DNA of 50,318 nucleotides, taken from assembly GCA_045546975.1 (NCBI GenBank), contig JAZQDV010000014.1, positions 1-50,318 of the forward strand. The letters run 5' to 3'. The notes under the pieces are model-generated. The model was not told the origin of the DNA. It saw only the letters and a program-made list of their open reading frames with translations, and searched no databases. The stretch comes from SIG480 sp045546975 (GTDB lineage Bacteria > Bacillota > Clostridia > Oscillospirales > JAAYXM01). The translations under genes were made by a program, and so were the position numbers. Below, piece after piece: positions 16,058-24,446 of the stretch (the first letter of the stretch is position 1; each line of letters begins with the position of its first letter).

Positions 16058-16723
16058 ATGTCGGGAAAGCTTATAACAATAGAGGGAACAGACTGCTCGG
16101 GAAAGTCCACCCAGCTTGAGCTTTTGTCAAAAAGACTGGAGCGCGAGGGCGTTGACTTTATGCAAGTGTCTTTTCCTGCATACGAAAGTGAATCCTCCGC
16201 TCTTGTCAGGATGTATCTTGGCGGGGAGTTTGGCGAAAACGTATCCGCTGTAAACCCGTATGCCGCATCGAGCTTTTTTGCGGTGGACAGGGTTGCTTCG
16301 TACCTGCGTGAGTGGAAAGATTATCTCGACCGTGGCGGAACTGTGCTTCTTGACCGCTACACCACCTCAAACGCCATATATCAGGCGACGAAGCTTTCTC
16401 CGGACGAGCGTGAGAGCTTTTGCGACTGGCTTTTTAATTTTGAATATAACCTGTTGGGACTTCCTGCTCCCTCAAGCGTCATATTCCTTGATATGCCGCC
16501 GAGCTTTGCCGAGCGTCTTATGGCAGGGAGGGACGAGCGTGAGGACCTGCACGAGAAGGACAAGGAATACCTCGCAAAATGCTATGATGCTGCCGTTTCT
16601 CTTTCAAAGAAGTATAACTGGGAGAGAATATCCTGCACATCAGGCGACAGAATAAAAACAATAGACGAAATACATGGAGAAATTTTTGAAAGAATTATGC
16701 TTCTCTTGAAGGAAGGAAAATAA
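16058..16723 (+). CDS. tmk: Thymidylate kinase (dTMP kinase)
   Basis: A 221-residue P-loop kinase. The Walker A stretch is EGTDCSGKST (G10-S17), the DR(Y/H) motif is LLDRYTTSN around residues 95-103, and a lid-like segment AGRDEREDLHEKD lies near 155-167. It phosphorylates dTMP to dTDP for DNA synthesis. The length and motif order fit the dTMP kinase family, although the lid differs somewhat from standard Tmk, so a related deoxynucleotide kinase is not excluded. It lies 18 bases after the glycosyltransferase gene, and the next gene begins on the base after its stop codon. Confidence 0.88.
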   Translation: MSGKLITIEGTDCSGKSTQLELLSKRLEREGVDFMQVSFPAYESESSALVRMYLGGEFGENVSAVNPYAASSFFAVDRVASYLREWKDYLDRGGTVLLDRYTTSNAIYQATKLSPDERESFCDWLFNFEYNLLGLPAPSSVIFLDMPPSFAERLMAGRDEREDLHEKDKEYLAKCYDAAVSLSKKYNWERISCTSGDRIKTIDEIHGEIFERIMLLLKEGK

Positions 16724-17614
16724 ATGCTCAACTTCAGACCCATGCAGAGCAACGATTTTCATATTGCGGCACCTGTTATGAGAAAAAGCGGATGTATATC
16801 GACGGATGCAAACTTCGTTGCTCTGTATATGTGGAGTAAATACTACAATACTAAAATCTGTATAACGGAAAACAACGTGTTTTTGCGCGTGGAAACAGAA
16901 AAAGGAAATGCGTATATATATCCTCACGGCGATGATTTCAAAGGCGCACTCCTTCAGATTATGGAAACTGAGGGTAAGGGTGAGGTTCACTTTATATCAA
17001 TTCCGGAAAAGATAAAAGAAAAGATGGCGGATTCTTTCCCCGACGAGTTCACCTTCACTGAAAACCGCGGAAGCTTTGATTATGTATACAAAAGAGAAGC
17101 TCTTGCAACGCTTCCCGGAAGAAAGCTCCACCAGAAGAGAACGAACGTAAATAAGTTCCTTTCAAGGTATGAAGGTCGATATACCTACGCGCCGCTTACA
17201 AAGGATGATGCAGAGGAGATACTCAGCTTCCAGAAAAAGTGGTTTGACGATGCGGCCCAAAAAGACGGAAGAGAGACTCTTGACTATGAAACCTCGGCAA
17301 TAACAGAGCTTTTTGAAAACTTTGACAAGTTCGGTCTTCGCGGCGGAATACTGCGCGTTGACGGAGAGGTTGCGGCATACTGCATCGCATCAGAAATCAA
17401 TGATACGGCGCTTGATATAATGGTCGAAAAGGCAAGTGGCGAGTATGTTGGCGCATATCAGATGATAAATAAGCTCTTTGCAGAAAACGGATGCGCGGAT
17501 GTAGAGTATATAAACCGCGAAGAGGATATGGGAATAGAGGGGCTTCGCCGTGCGAAGCTGTCATACTGTCCCGAGCTTCTCATTAAAAAGTACGGTGCAA
17601 TATGGAAGAGATAA
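16724..17614 (+). CDS. DUF2156 (phosphatidylglycerol lysyltransferase-like) protein
   Basis: A 296-residue soluble protein of the DUF2156 family, a double GNAT-like fold related to the C-terminal domain of MprF/LysX. It has the typical opening FRPMQSNDF and SDANF-like STDANFVALYMW (about 27-38), KRTNVNKF near residue 139 and a C-terminal NREEDMGIEGLRRAKLSYCPELLIKKY. It lacks the MprF membrane flippase domain, so lipid lysylation is not implied. Members are usually called hypothetical, and the substrate is unknown. It starts immediately after tmk and overlaps the next GNAT gene by 13 bases, suggesting coupled translation. Confidence 0.8.
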   Translation: MLNFRPMQSNDFHIAAPVMRKSGCISTDANFVALYMWSKYYNTKICITENNVFLRVETEKGNAYIYPHGDDFKGALLQIMETEGKGEVHFISIPEKIKEKMADSFPDEFTFTENRGSFDYVYKREALATLPGRKLHQKRTNVNKFLSRYEGRYTYAPLTKDDAEEILSFQKKWFDDAAQKDGRETLDYETSAITELFENFDKFGLRGGILRVDGEVAAYCIASEINDTALDIMVEKASGEYVGAYQMINKLFAENGCADVEYINREEDMGIEGLRRAKLSYCPELLIKKYGAIWKR

Positions 17615-18390
17615 TAAGAAAAAGCAAAAAAGAAGACATATCTGCGCTCAAAGAACTCTGGCAGGAATGTTTTCCCGATGATTCAGACTATGCAAGCTTC
17701 TTTTTTGAAAATATTTTCAAGTATGAGTGCGCTGTTGTTTTTGAATCACACGGCGAAATACTCGGAATGATTCACGTATTCCCAAGAGTCTTAAATACCC
17801 CGCAGGGAAAGCTCTTCGCAAAGTACATTTACGGAGTAGGTACAAAGAAGAGTGCAAGAGGCCACGGAATCGCAGGTAAGCTTATGGATTCTGAAGCAAA
17901 GGATACGGACCTTTTGGTTCTTATCCCTGCAAATGAAGGGCTTTTTGAGTTTTATGAGAAAAAGGGTTTTTCGGAAATCTGCGAGGTGAGAAAGGCTCAC
18001 GTTCCGCTTTTCGGAAAAACACCTGTGAGAAAGGCAGGCGAGCAGGATATACCGTATATGAATTCGGTATATGAAAAAGCTCTCAAAGAAAGCCTTTATG
18101 CCGAGCGCGATTTTGCAACGTGGAAGCTGCTTATGTCAGAGTACGCATCATTCGGTGGTGGGTTCTCCGTATTTTCCGGCGGGTACTGTGCACACTACGA
18201 AAAGGAAGGCGAGCTTATAATAAGCGAGGTTTTCGGAGAAAATACAGAAGGTATTGATTTTGGATGTGAGGCGACGTATACAACACTAGGTTTTGGCTCG
18301 AAAATTGCGGTGATACGTCCGATTACCGAGAAGGCACGTGAGATTCTTTCAAAGACACCCAAAAGATATATAAATCTTATGCATAATTAG
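17602..18390 (+). CDS. GNAT family N-acetyltransferase
   Basis: A 262-residue protein whose N-terminal 140 residues form a GNAT domain: IRKSKKEDISALKELWQECF at the start, an acetyl-CoA pyrophosphate-binding loop in GVGTKKSARGHGIAGKLM (about residues 79-96), and YEKKGF near 118-123. The C-terminal half (about 145-262) is probably a second, degenerate acyltransferase or SCP-like domain, as in Eis-type proteins, but this is a guess from length. It overlaps the DUF2156 gene by 13 bases. The substrate is unknown. Confidence 0.82.
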   Translation: MEEIIRKSKKEDISALKELWQECFPDDSDYASFFFENIFKYECAVVFESHGEILGMIHVFPRVLNTPQGKLFAKYIYGVGTKKSARGHGIAGKLMDSEAKDTDLLVLIPANEGLFEFYEKKGFSEICEVRKAHVPLFGKTPVRKAGEQDIPYMNSVYEKALKESLYAERDFATWKLLMSEYASFGGGFSVFSGGYCAHYEKEGELIISEVFGENTEGIDFGCEATYTTLGFGSKIAVIRPITEKAREILSKTPKRYINLMHN

Positions 18391-18399
18391 GAGGAGACT

Positions 18400-18942
18400 A
18401 TGGTATATCTGCTTCTTGAAGACGGTTTTGAGATGTGTGAGGCACTCTGCCCCGTTGATATTCTTCGTCGCGGCGGTGTGGAGGTTATGACAGTTGGCGT
18501 AACAAAGCGCTCTGTCACTTCATCCCACGGAGTGGAAATCGCGGCAGATCTTGACTTTTCCGATATTTCCATTTCTGATATGGAGATGCTTATTATTCCG
18601 GGAGGACAACCGGGAGTTGACAATCTCTGGGAAAACGAGGATGTAAGAAAGCTTGTTCTTGATGTCTCGGAAAAGGGAACAAAAATCTCCGCAATATGTG
18701 CAGCTCCGATAATTCTCTCGCGTCTTGGACTTCTTGAGGGAAAAGAGAGCGTGTGCTATCCGTCGTACGGCGAGGAGCTTGTATGCAAAAAGTACCTTGC
18801 GGGTACGGGTGTCGCGCGTGACGGTGATATAATTACGGGGCGCGCAGCGGGAGATGCGCTTGATTTTTCGTTTGAGATACTGAGAGTTCTTCGGGGCGAA
18901 GAGACTGCACTTGAAGTAAGCCGCGCTATATGCTATGAATAA
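18400..18942 (+). CDS. DJ-1/PfpI family protein
   Basis: A 180-residue flavodoxin-like protein of the DJ-1/YajL branch. C100 in the nucleophile elbow AICAAP and E14 in DGFEMCEA match the Cys/Glu pair of DJ-1, and IIPGGQPGVDNL (about 65-76) and TGRAAGDALDFSFEIL are conserved. Proposed roles include glyoxalase or deglycase activity and oxidative-stress protection; thiamine-biosynthesis ThiJ naming is historical. SD AGGAGGAG precedes the ATG. Its 3' end overlaps the next gene by 8 bases. Confidence 0.9.
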   Translation: MVYLLLEDGFEMCEALCPVDILRRGGVEVMTVGVTKRSVTSSHGVEIAADLDFSDISISDMEMLIIPGGQPGVDNLWENEDVRKLVLDVSEKGTKISAICAAPIILSRLGLLEGKESVCYPSYGEELVCKKYLAGTGVARDGDIITGRAAGDALDFSFEILRVLRGEETALEVSRAICYE

Positions 18943-19483
18943 GAAGGAATTGCGCGAGAGGATGCGCGAGAAAACGAAAAAAAACGAAAAATATGACCGC
19001 GAAATAATAAAAAAAGTGATGTCGCTTCCTGAATACAGTGCCGCAAAAAGCGTTTTTGTGTATATTGGCACAGGAGATGAGATAAACACGGACATCCTTG
19101 TTGATGATATGCTCTCTCACGGTAAGGATGTTTACGTTCCGCTTTGCTTTGGAAATGGCAAAATGGCGGCAAAGAGTATATCCTCAAAGGAAGAGCTCAA
19201 AAAAGGAATGTACAACATTCCCGAACCCCGAGCGGATGCCCGGGAAATCGAGCCCGGGGAAATTTCGCTTATCATTGTCCCGGGAGTTGCCTTCGGCCGT
19301 GATTTTACAAGGCTTGGCCGTGGCGGGGGATATTATGACAGATTTTTGAGTCAAGCATCACGCGCAACGCTTGTTGCACCGTGCAGAGAGGAAAATCTGA
19401 TTGAAACGGTGCCGGTCGATGAGCACGACTGCCCGGTTGATATAATAGTAACAAAGGATGAAGTATTAAGAAAAGACAGGTGA
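18935..19483 (+). CDS. 5-formyltetrahydrofolate cyclo-ligase
   Basis: A 182-residue protein with the MTHFS signature GRGGGYYDRFL at 128-138 and the ATP/folate-binding N-terminal basic helix (KKELRERMREK). It converts 5-formyl-THF to 5,10-methenyl-THF using ATP, recycling an inhibitory folate. The length is normal for the family. The start overlaps the DJ-1 gene by 8 bases, and its TGA stop is embedded in the Shine-Dalgarno site of mltG. Confidence 0.93.
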   Translation: MNKKELRERMREKTKKNEKYDREIIKKVMSLPEYSAAKSVFVYIGTGDEINTDILVDDMLSHGKDVYVPLCFGNGKMAAKSISSKEELKKGMYNIPEPRADAREIEPGEISLIIVPGVAFGRDFTRLGRGGGYYDRFLSQASRATLVAPCREENLIETVPVDEHDCPVDIIVTKDEVLRKDR

Positions 19484-19488
19484 GGAAA

Positions 19489-20526
19489 ATGAAAATATCC
19501 AAGAAGAGAAAAAAACAGCTTAAATACATATATATTGCACTTGTTCTCGGTATAGCTATGCTCCTCTCGGCGTGGATTATTGCGTCTGCAAACGAGCTTC
19601 TGGCACTTGCGCGTCCTGACCGCGAGGTTATAATAACAGTGCCGGAGGGTGCAAACCACGGTAAGGTGGCAAGAATACTCAAAAAGAACGATGTTATTGA
19701 GCAGACCTGGCTTTTCCACGCATTTGCGCTTATGACAAAGGGCAAAGCGGAGTTTCGACCCGGTGAGTATAAGCTCAACTCGAATATGGACTATCGCGCA
19801 ATGCTCCGTCGCCTGACAAGTAAGAACGGTGCCCTCAACACGGTAAAGGTAACAATTCCCGAGGGTTATGAGGTGAACCAGATTATAGAGCTGCTGGCAA
19901 CAAACGGCGTCTGCGACAAGGATGCGCTTTTAGATGCTGCCGCAAACAGTGATTTTGACTATGATTTCTTGAAGGACATTCCGCTTGGCAAGGAAAACAG
20001 GCTTGAGGGTTATCTCTTCCCGGATACGTACGAGTTCTATAAAAATGACATGCCTGAGCGCGTGCTTAATAAGTTCCTTTCAAATTTTGATATAAAGTAT
20101 ACCTCCGAGATGGGCGAGCGCGCAAGGACACTCGGGATGACGACTCACGAGCTTATAACTCTCGCTTCAATCATTGAGCGCGAGGCAACGGCAAAGGACA
20201 GGGCAAATATTTCATCTGTCTTCCATAACCGTCTTAACAGTAAGACATATCCGTATCTTGAGTCATGCGCAACGGTACAGTATGTTCTCGGTGAGCGCAA
20301 GAAGGTAATAAGCATTGCCGACACAAAGATTGATAATGCATACAACACCTACAAATACAAAGGGCTTCCGCCCGGACCTATAGCAAACCCGGGTCTTGCG
20401 TCGATACAGGCGGCGCTCTATCCAAACGATACTGACTACCTCTTCTTTGCACTCCAGGAAGACGGTACACATAAGTTCTCCAAGACCTATGACGAGCACC
20501 TGAAAACACCTAAAATCAATCCGTGA
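19489..20526 (+). CDS. mltG: Endolytic murein transglycosylase MltG
   Basis: A 345-residue single-pass membrane protein: a basic cytoplasmic N-terminus, a transmembrane segment at about 13-33, then an extracellular YceG-like domain. The catalytic Glu is E230 in ASIIEREA, followed by the conserved FHNRL, and ATVQYVLG and LPPGPIANPG are also family hallmarks. MltG cuts nascent glycan strands and sets their length. I chose ATG 19489 over GTG 19480 because AGGTGAGG ends just before it; that site overlaps the preceding stop. MltG followed by a U32 gene is a gene order familiar from Firmicutes. Confidence 0.95.
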   Translation: MKISKKRKKQLKYIYIALVLGIAMLLSAWIIASANELLALARPDREVIITVPEGANHGKVARILKKNDVIEQTWLFHAFALMTKGKAEFRPGEYKLNSNMDYRAMLRRLTSKNGALNTVKVTIPEGYEVNQIIELLATNGVCDKDALLDAAANSDFDYDFLKDIPLGKENRLEGYLFPDTYEFYKNDMPERVLNKFLSNFDIKYTSEMGERARTLGMTTHELITLASIIEREATAKDRANISSVFHNRLNSKTYPYLESCATVQYVLGERKKVISIADTKIDNAYNTYKYKGLPPGPIANPGLASIQAALYPNDTDYLFFALQEDGTHKFSKTYDEHLKTPKINP

Positions 20527-20534
20527 GGATAAGT

Positions 20535-21773
20535 ATGGAAATTAAAAAACCTGAGATTCTCTCACCCGCAGGAGATATGGAAAAACTCCGCGCCGCAATT
20601 CTTTACGGTGCGGATGCGGTGTATATGGCAGGGGAAATGTTTGGAATGAGAACAGCCTCTCAGAACTTTTCACGCGATGAGCTTTCGTCTGCGGTAGCCC
20701 TTGCCCATAAAAACAATGTAAAAGTATATATAACCTGCAATACGCTCATGCGAAATTATGACCTTGAGCTTTTGCCGGGGTATCTTGAAATGCTCGGCGG
20801 TATTGGGGTTGACGGCATAATCGTCGCAGACCTCGGTTGTATGCGCCTTGCACAGAAGTATGCCCCGAAGGCCGAGATACATATAAGCACTCAGGCAAGT
20901 GTGTTGAACGTCGCTGCGGCAAATGCATGGTATGAGCTTGGTGCGGCGAGAGTGTGTCTTGCGCGCGAGGCATCGCTTTCCGAGGTTTCGGAGATTTGCG
21001 CGAAGAAAAACAAAAACCTTAAAATTGAGGCGTTTGTTCACGGTGCTATGTGTATGGCATACTCGGGAAGATGTATGATTTCAGACTATCTTGCAGGTCG
21101 TTCCTCAAACCGAGGCAACTGCGCACAGCCTTGCCGCTGGCAGTATGCACTTATGGAAGAAAAGCGCCCGGGTGAGTATTACCCCGTTTTCGAGGATGAG
21201 TACGGTACACATATCTTCAACTCAAAGGATATGAATATGGTATCGTATATTCCCGAGCTCATAGGTGCAGGGATTGACAGCTTCAAGATTGAGGGAAGAG
21301 TAAAGTCCGCATATTACTGCGCGGCGGTCACAAACGCATACCGCCTTGCGATAGATGAGTATGTGAAGAATCCCGATGAGTGGAAACGCGACGGGTTCTG
21401 GGATACAGAGGTAAACAAGGTCAGCCACAGACAGTACTGCACAGGCTTCTATTTCGGAGAGGAAAGAATCCAGAGAACGGAAACGTCTGAGTATATAAGA
21501 ACGTGGGACGTTGTCGCATCTGTTGTCGAATGTGATGATGACGGCAATGCAGTGCTCGAACAGAAGAACAAGTTTGACATAAATACGGAATACGAGCTTA
21601 TGCAGCCAAAGGCAGAGCCGCAAAAGGTAATCTTTGATAAGATGATAAACGAAAAGGGCGAAGAAATAGAGTCTGCGCGTCAGGCAAAGATACACGTCCG
21701 TGTAAAGCTTCCGTGCAAGGCTCCGGTTGGTGCATTCATCCGCCGTGAAGGGAGCAGATTTGATGCTTCGTAA
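20535..21773 (+). CDS. U32 family peptidase-like protein (TrhP-type tRNA hydroxylation factor)
   Basis: A 412-residue protein of the U32 family. The core motif spans residues 164-201 (EAFVHGAMCMAYSGRC, then GRSSNRGNCAQPCRW), with C173, C180, C196 and C200 likely holding an iron-sulfur cluster. The N-terminal TIM-barrel opening ILSPAGDMEKLRAAI is typical. Homologues next to mltG in Bacillus (yrrN/yrrO, TrhP) make 5-hydroxyuridine at tRNA position 34 from prephenate, and the older peptidase label is doubtful. ATG 20535 has GAGG 6 bases upstream. The gene overlaps the RluA-type gene by 11 bases. Confidence 0.9.
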   Translation: MEIKKPEILSPAGDMEKLRAAILYGADAVYMAGEMFGMRTASQNFSRDELSSAVALAHKNNVKVYITCNTLMRNYDLELLPGYLEMLGGIGVDGIIVADLGCMRLAQKYAPKAEIHISTQASVLNVAAANAWYELGAARVCLAREASLSEVSEICAKKNKNLKIEAFVHGAMCMAYSGRCMISDYLAGRSSNRGNCAQPCRWQYALMEEKRPGEYYPVFEDEYGTHIFNSKDMNMVSYIPELIGAGIDSFKIEGRVKSAYYCAAVTNAYRLAIDEYVKNPDEWKRDGFWDTEVNKVSHRQYCTGFYFGEERIQRTETSEYIRTWDVVASVVECDDDGNAVLEQKNKFDINTEYELMQPKAEPQKVIFDKMINEKGEEIESARQAKIHVRVKLPCKAPVGAFIRREGSRFDAS

Positions 21774-22668
21774 GCTCACATATACTGTGGAGAGTCTTGA
21801 TGACGGCAAGAAGGTTTCCGATATATTAAAGCAACGTTTTGGCGTTTCGGGAATGCTCATCAATCGCATAAAGAAAACGGAAAACGGGCTTCTTCTCAAC
21901 GGCAAAAGCGTATATGCGATAGACATTGCACACACGGGGGATGTCATTGATGTAATTCTTGAAGAAGAGGGAAGAGCGTCTGAAATGGTCGTCGCAACCG
22001 AGGGTGAGCTTGATGTCCTCTTCGAAAATGAGGATATTCTTGTTGTGAATAAACCCGCAAGACTTGCTGTACACCCGTCTCACGGTCATTTTTCAACGTC
22101 ACTCGGCAACATTGTTATGTGGTATTATAAGCAAAAGGGCAAAAGCTTTGTGTTCCGCCCTATAAATCGGCTTGACCGTGGTGTCTCGGGAGTTATGTCA
22201 GTTGCAAAAAATGCATATTCCCACACCTTTGCATCCCGTCTTTTGCATAGCGGAAGCTTTTACCGTGAGTATCTCGCAGTAGTTGAGGGAGAGCCTGCCG
22301 AGAGGAAAGGTGTAATAAACGCACCTATCGGCCGTCGTGACGGTTCTGTTATCGAGCGGGAGGTGCGTCCTGACGGTGATTTCGCAGAGACTGCCTACGA
22401 GGTGATAAGCTCAAACGGGAAAAGAAGTCTTGTAAAAGTGGTGCCGAAAACAGGTCGCACGCATCAGATTCGCGTGCATATGGCATACATAGGTCATCCG
22501 CTTGTTGGTGATTTTCTCTACGGTAGTGAGCATCCGCTCCTTCCTGAGCGCCTCGCCCTTCATTCCCACCGATTACATATGGAGCTGCCGTTCAATGCAG
22601 GGGAAATTGATATAGAGGCACCGCTTCCCGAAGATTTAAGGAAAGTATATGAAGAAAAAGCAGACTAG
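21763..22668 (+). CDS. RluA family pseudouridine synthase
   Basis: A 302-residue enzyme. An N-terminal S4-like RNA-binding domain (about 14-65) precedes the catalytic domain with NRLDRGVSG, whose D138 is the nucleophile, and the conserved TGRTHQIRVHMAYIGHPLVGD. It isomerises uridines in rRNA or tRNA; RluD/YlyB/YjbO-type specificity cannot be decided. I chose ATG 21763 because AAGGGAG lies 8 bases upstream and the family starts here; a longer frame upstream would run into U32 coding sequence. It is the last gene of the plus-strand run and ends in a bidirectional terminator. Confidence 0.93.
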   Translation: MLRKLTYTVESLDDGKKVSDILKQRFGVSGMLINRIKKTENGLLLNGKSVYAIDIAHTGDVIDVILEEEGRASEMVVATEGELDVLFENEDILVVNKPARLAVHPSHGHFSTSLGNIVMWYYKQKGKSFVFRPINRLDRGVSGVMSVAKNAYSHTFASRLLHSGSFYREYLAVVEGEPAERKGVINAPIGRRDGSVIEREVRPDGDFAETAYEVISSNGKRSLVKVVPKTGRTHQIRVHMAYIGHPLVGDFLYGSEHPLLPERLALHSHRLHMELPFNAGEIDIEAPLPEDLRKVYEEKAD

Positions 22669-22700
22669 TTAACTGTTAAAGTAAACTAATCTGCTTTATT
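22656..22700. terminator. Bidirectional terminator between convergent operons
   Basis: AAAGCAGACTAGTT pairs imperfectly with AACTAATCTGCTTT, with A-rich and T-rich flanks on both sides. The stem overlaps the stop codons of both the RluA-type gene and the YitT-like gene. Confidence 0.7.
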
Positions 22701-23909
22701 TATTGCTGAAAAAATCGCGCGGAAGAGAGATAGGCTGTTTTTGTTGTAGTCCGTGACCTCGCAGGAGAAAAGCGTGCGGTCTTTTTTTGATACCGTAAGC
22801 CGTTTGTTCGATGTGATTTTTATTGTCTTCTTGTTTTCGTGAACTTCACGGAGCTCTCTTGCGAGTAGCTTTTCGATTTTTCGGTATAGCGAAAGTTCGC
22901 TACCGGTTAAAAGTGAAAGCTCAGATGTGTTTTTCGCATTTTCCAAAAGAAAGAGCGAAGTGTTTAGATTTATGAAATCGCCGTCACGCGCAGGAATGGG
23001 ACAGGCGAGCATCTTCCACTCGCGGATTTCAAAGCGGTAATACTCCTCGTCAGAATCCTTTGGGATTTCCGATATCTCACGACGGCGCAAAAGCTTATGT
23101 CCTGTAACCTCGCCGTAATAGTAAACGCCTGCGTCCTCACCGAATTTGTGGATAGACTGATAAATTGCAACATAATTTATCGGAAAGTTACCCGAATATA
23201 ATCTGACGGCAGGTATGTGGTAAAACTTTTCGCGCAGTGCCACCTCAAGCTGAGCGGTGTTTCGTAGTGTGCCGACTAAAACATCGCGCGGAGTGAAAGT
23301 GCAGTCCTCGTCGTCTTTCATGAAAAGCCTCTGCATAACACCGATTATCTGTCCTGAGATAACAACGGTTATGAGCGAATAAACAATTCTTATAAGCGGG
23401 ATATATGTAAGTGAAAGAGAAAGAGTGAAAAGATCTCCCAATAAGTATATTACGCTTATGTTTACTTTGAAAATCTTTGACAGACTCATTGCAAGAGCAT
23501 CGTCCCCAGTCGGCGCACCGCCTGCACAAATGGGGATTCCGCAACCAAGACCCACGAACACAGCACCGATAATTGCGGCGGCAAGAGGATGGTTTGCAAT
23601 TTCCGGGTATATGGGCGGAAACAGTTCAATGAGTGCATAGAAAAGAGAAAACCCACCGCACGCAAAAATGGAGTATCCGATAAAGTTGTTGCCAAGTGTT
23701 CTCCAACCGAAGAGGTAGAAAGCAACATTGAAAATAAGTCCCGAAATGGCAGGTGAAATCCCTGTCCAATGTTCGATAAAAAGAGTAAGTCCTAAAACTC
23801 CGCCCTCGGAAATGGCGGAGACGGAATGAATGTTGTAAATACCAAAGGCAAGAATGAAGCTGCCGAGAAGCGTAAGCATACAAGCTTTTGGCCGAAGCTT
23901 GAAAAACAT
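22686..23909 (-). CDS. YitT-like membrane protein with atypical C-terminal domain
   Basis: A 407-residue protein. Residues about 8-195 are a YitT-type membrane region with five to six helices and the family stretches AISEGGVLGLTLFIEHWTGISP (25-46) and GGAPTGDDALAMSL (about 129-142). The usual YitT partner domain DUF2179 is not recognisable. Instead about 200 soluble residues follow, with a mixed alpha/beta pattern (VTGHKLLRRREISEIP, then FEIREWKMLACPIPARDGDFINL) that I cannot place. YitT proteins are of unknown function. It is the last gene of a three-gene minus-strand operon, 17 bases after the ECF-like gene. Confidence 0.75.
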   Translation of the reverse strand: MFFKLRPKACMLTLLGSFILAFGIYNIHSVSAISEGGVLGLTLFIEHWTGISPAISGLIFNVAFYLFGWRTLGNNFIGYSIFACGGFSLFYALIELFPPIYPEIANHPLAAAIIGAVFVGLGCGIPICAGGAPTGDDALAMSLSKIFKVNISVIYLLGDLFTLSLSLTYIPLIRIVYSLITVVISGQIIGVMQRLFMKDDEDCTFTPRDVLVGTLRNTAQLEVALREKFYHIPAVRLYSGNFPINYVAIYQSIHKFGEDAGVYYYGEVTGHKLLRRREISEIPKDSDEEYYRFEIREWKMLACPIPARDGDFINLNTSLFLLENAKNTSELSLLTGSELSLYRKIEKLLARELREVHENKKTIKITSNKRLTVSKKDRTLFSCEVTDYNKNSLSLFRAIFSAINKAD

Positions 23910-23926
23910 AAGAACAACCCCGTTAT

Positions 23927-24445
23927 TTATATAGAATTCCTGTACTTTTCTGCTATATTGAGTGCGTGGATTATCGGGACGATAAGTGAAGCGCAGAAGA
24001 AATTACTTATACCGTGGATAAGGTCAAACGGAAGTCCTGCAACAATCCAGGCTATCATACCACTAAAATCGAGCCCGAACATGAGAGCCTGAGTGGGAGC
24101 ATATAGTGTACCGTAGAGGAAACCGTGGAGTGCACATACCGACATATACACAAAGGGGCGCGTAAATTTATTCATATTCTTTGGCAGAAGCATAACGGTA
24201 CCCCAGAGAAGTGTCCATATATAGATATAGGGAATCCACCATAACGCAAAGCCTGAAAAAAGACCGGTTATGAGCACAAAGATATAAATCGGGTAAAGCG
24301 CCCGTTTTCTGTATACAACAGTAAGTGCCACAACAAAAACACCAATGAGGTGTATGTTCGGGAGCATTTCCATTGCAATTTTCGAGGCATACATGAGCGC
24401 TCCGAGCATGCCGAAAATTGCCATATCACGAATACGAAGCTTCAT
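23927..24445 (-). CDS. ECF-type transporter S component (putative)
   Basis: A 172-residue protein with about six transmembrane helices and an N-terminal RDMAIFGMLGALMYASK that matches the start of many ECF substrate-binding (S) subunits, where helix 1 carries the AxxxA-like contact motif. A conserved-looking GLPFDLIHGISNFF lies near the C-terminus (about 137-150). S components bind a vitamin and share an energising EcfA-A'-T module encoded elsewhere; none is in this window. The gene begins directly after the DUF4430 lipoprotein gene. That neighbour has a transcobalamin-like domain, so cobalamin is a reasonable guess for the substrate, but only a guess. Confidence 0.7.
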   Translation of the reverse strand: MKLRIRDMAIFGMLGALMYASKIAMEMLPNIHLIGVFVVALTVVYRKRALYPIYIFVLITGLFSGFALWWIPYIYIWTLLWGTVMLLPKNMNKFTRPFVYMSVCALHGFLYGTLYAPTQALMFGLDFSGMIAWIVAGLPFDLIHGISNFFCASLIVPIIHALNIAEKYRNSI

Positions 24446-24446
24446 G

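Noticed and set aside
19480..19491. GTG at 19480 as the mltG start
   Set aside because: No SD site precedes it, whereas ATG at 19489 follows AGGTGAGG; the GTG is part of that site.
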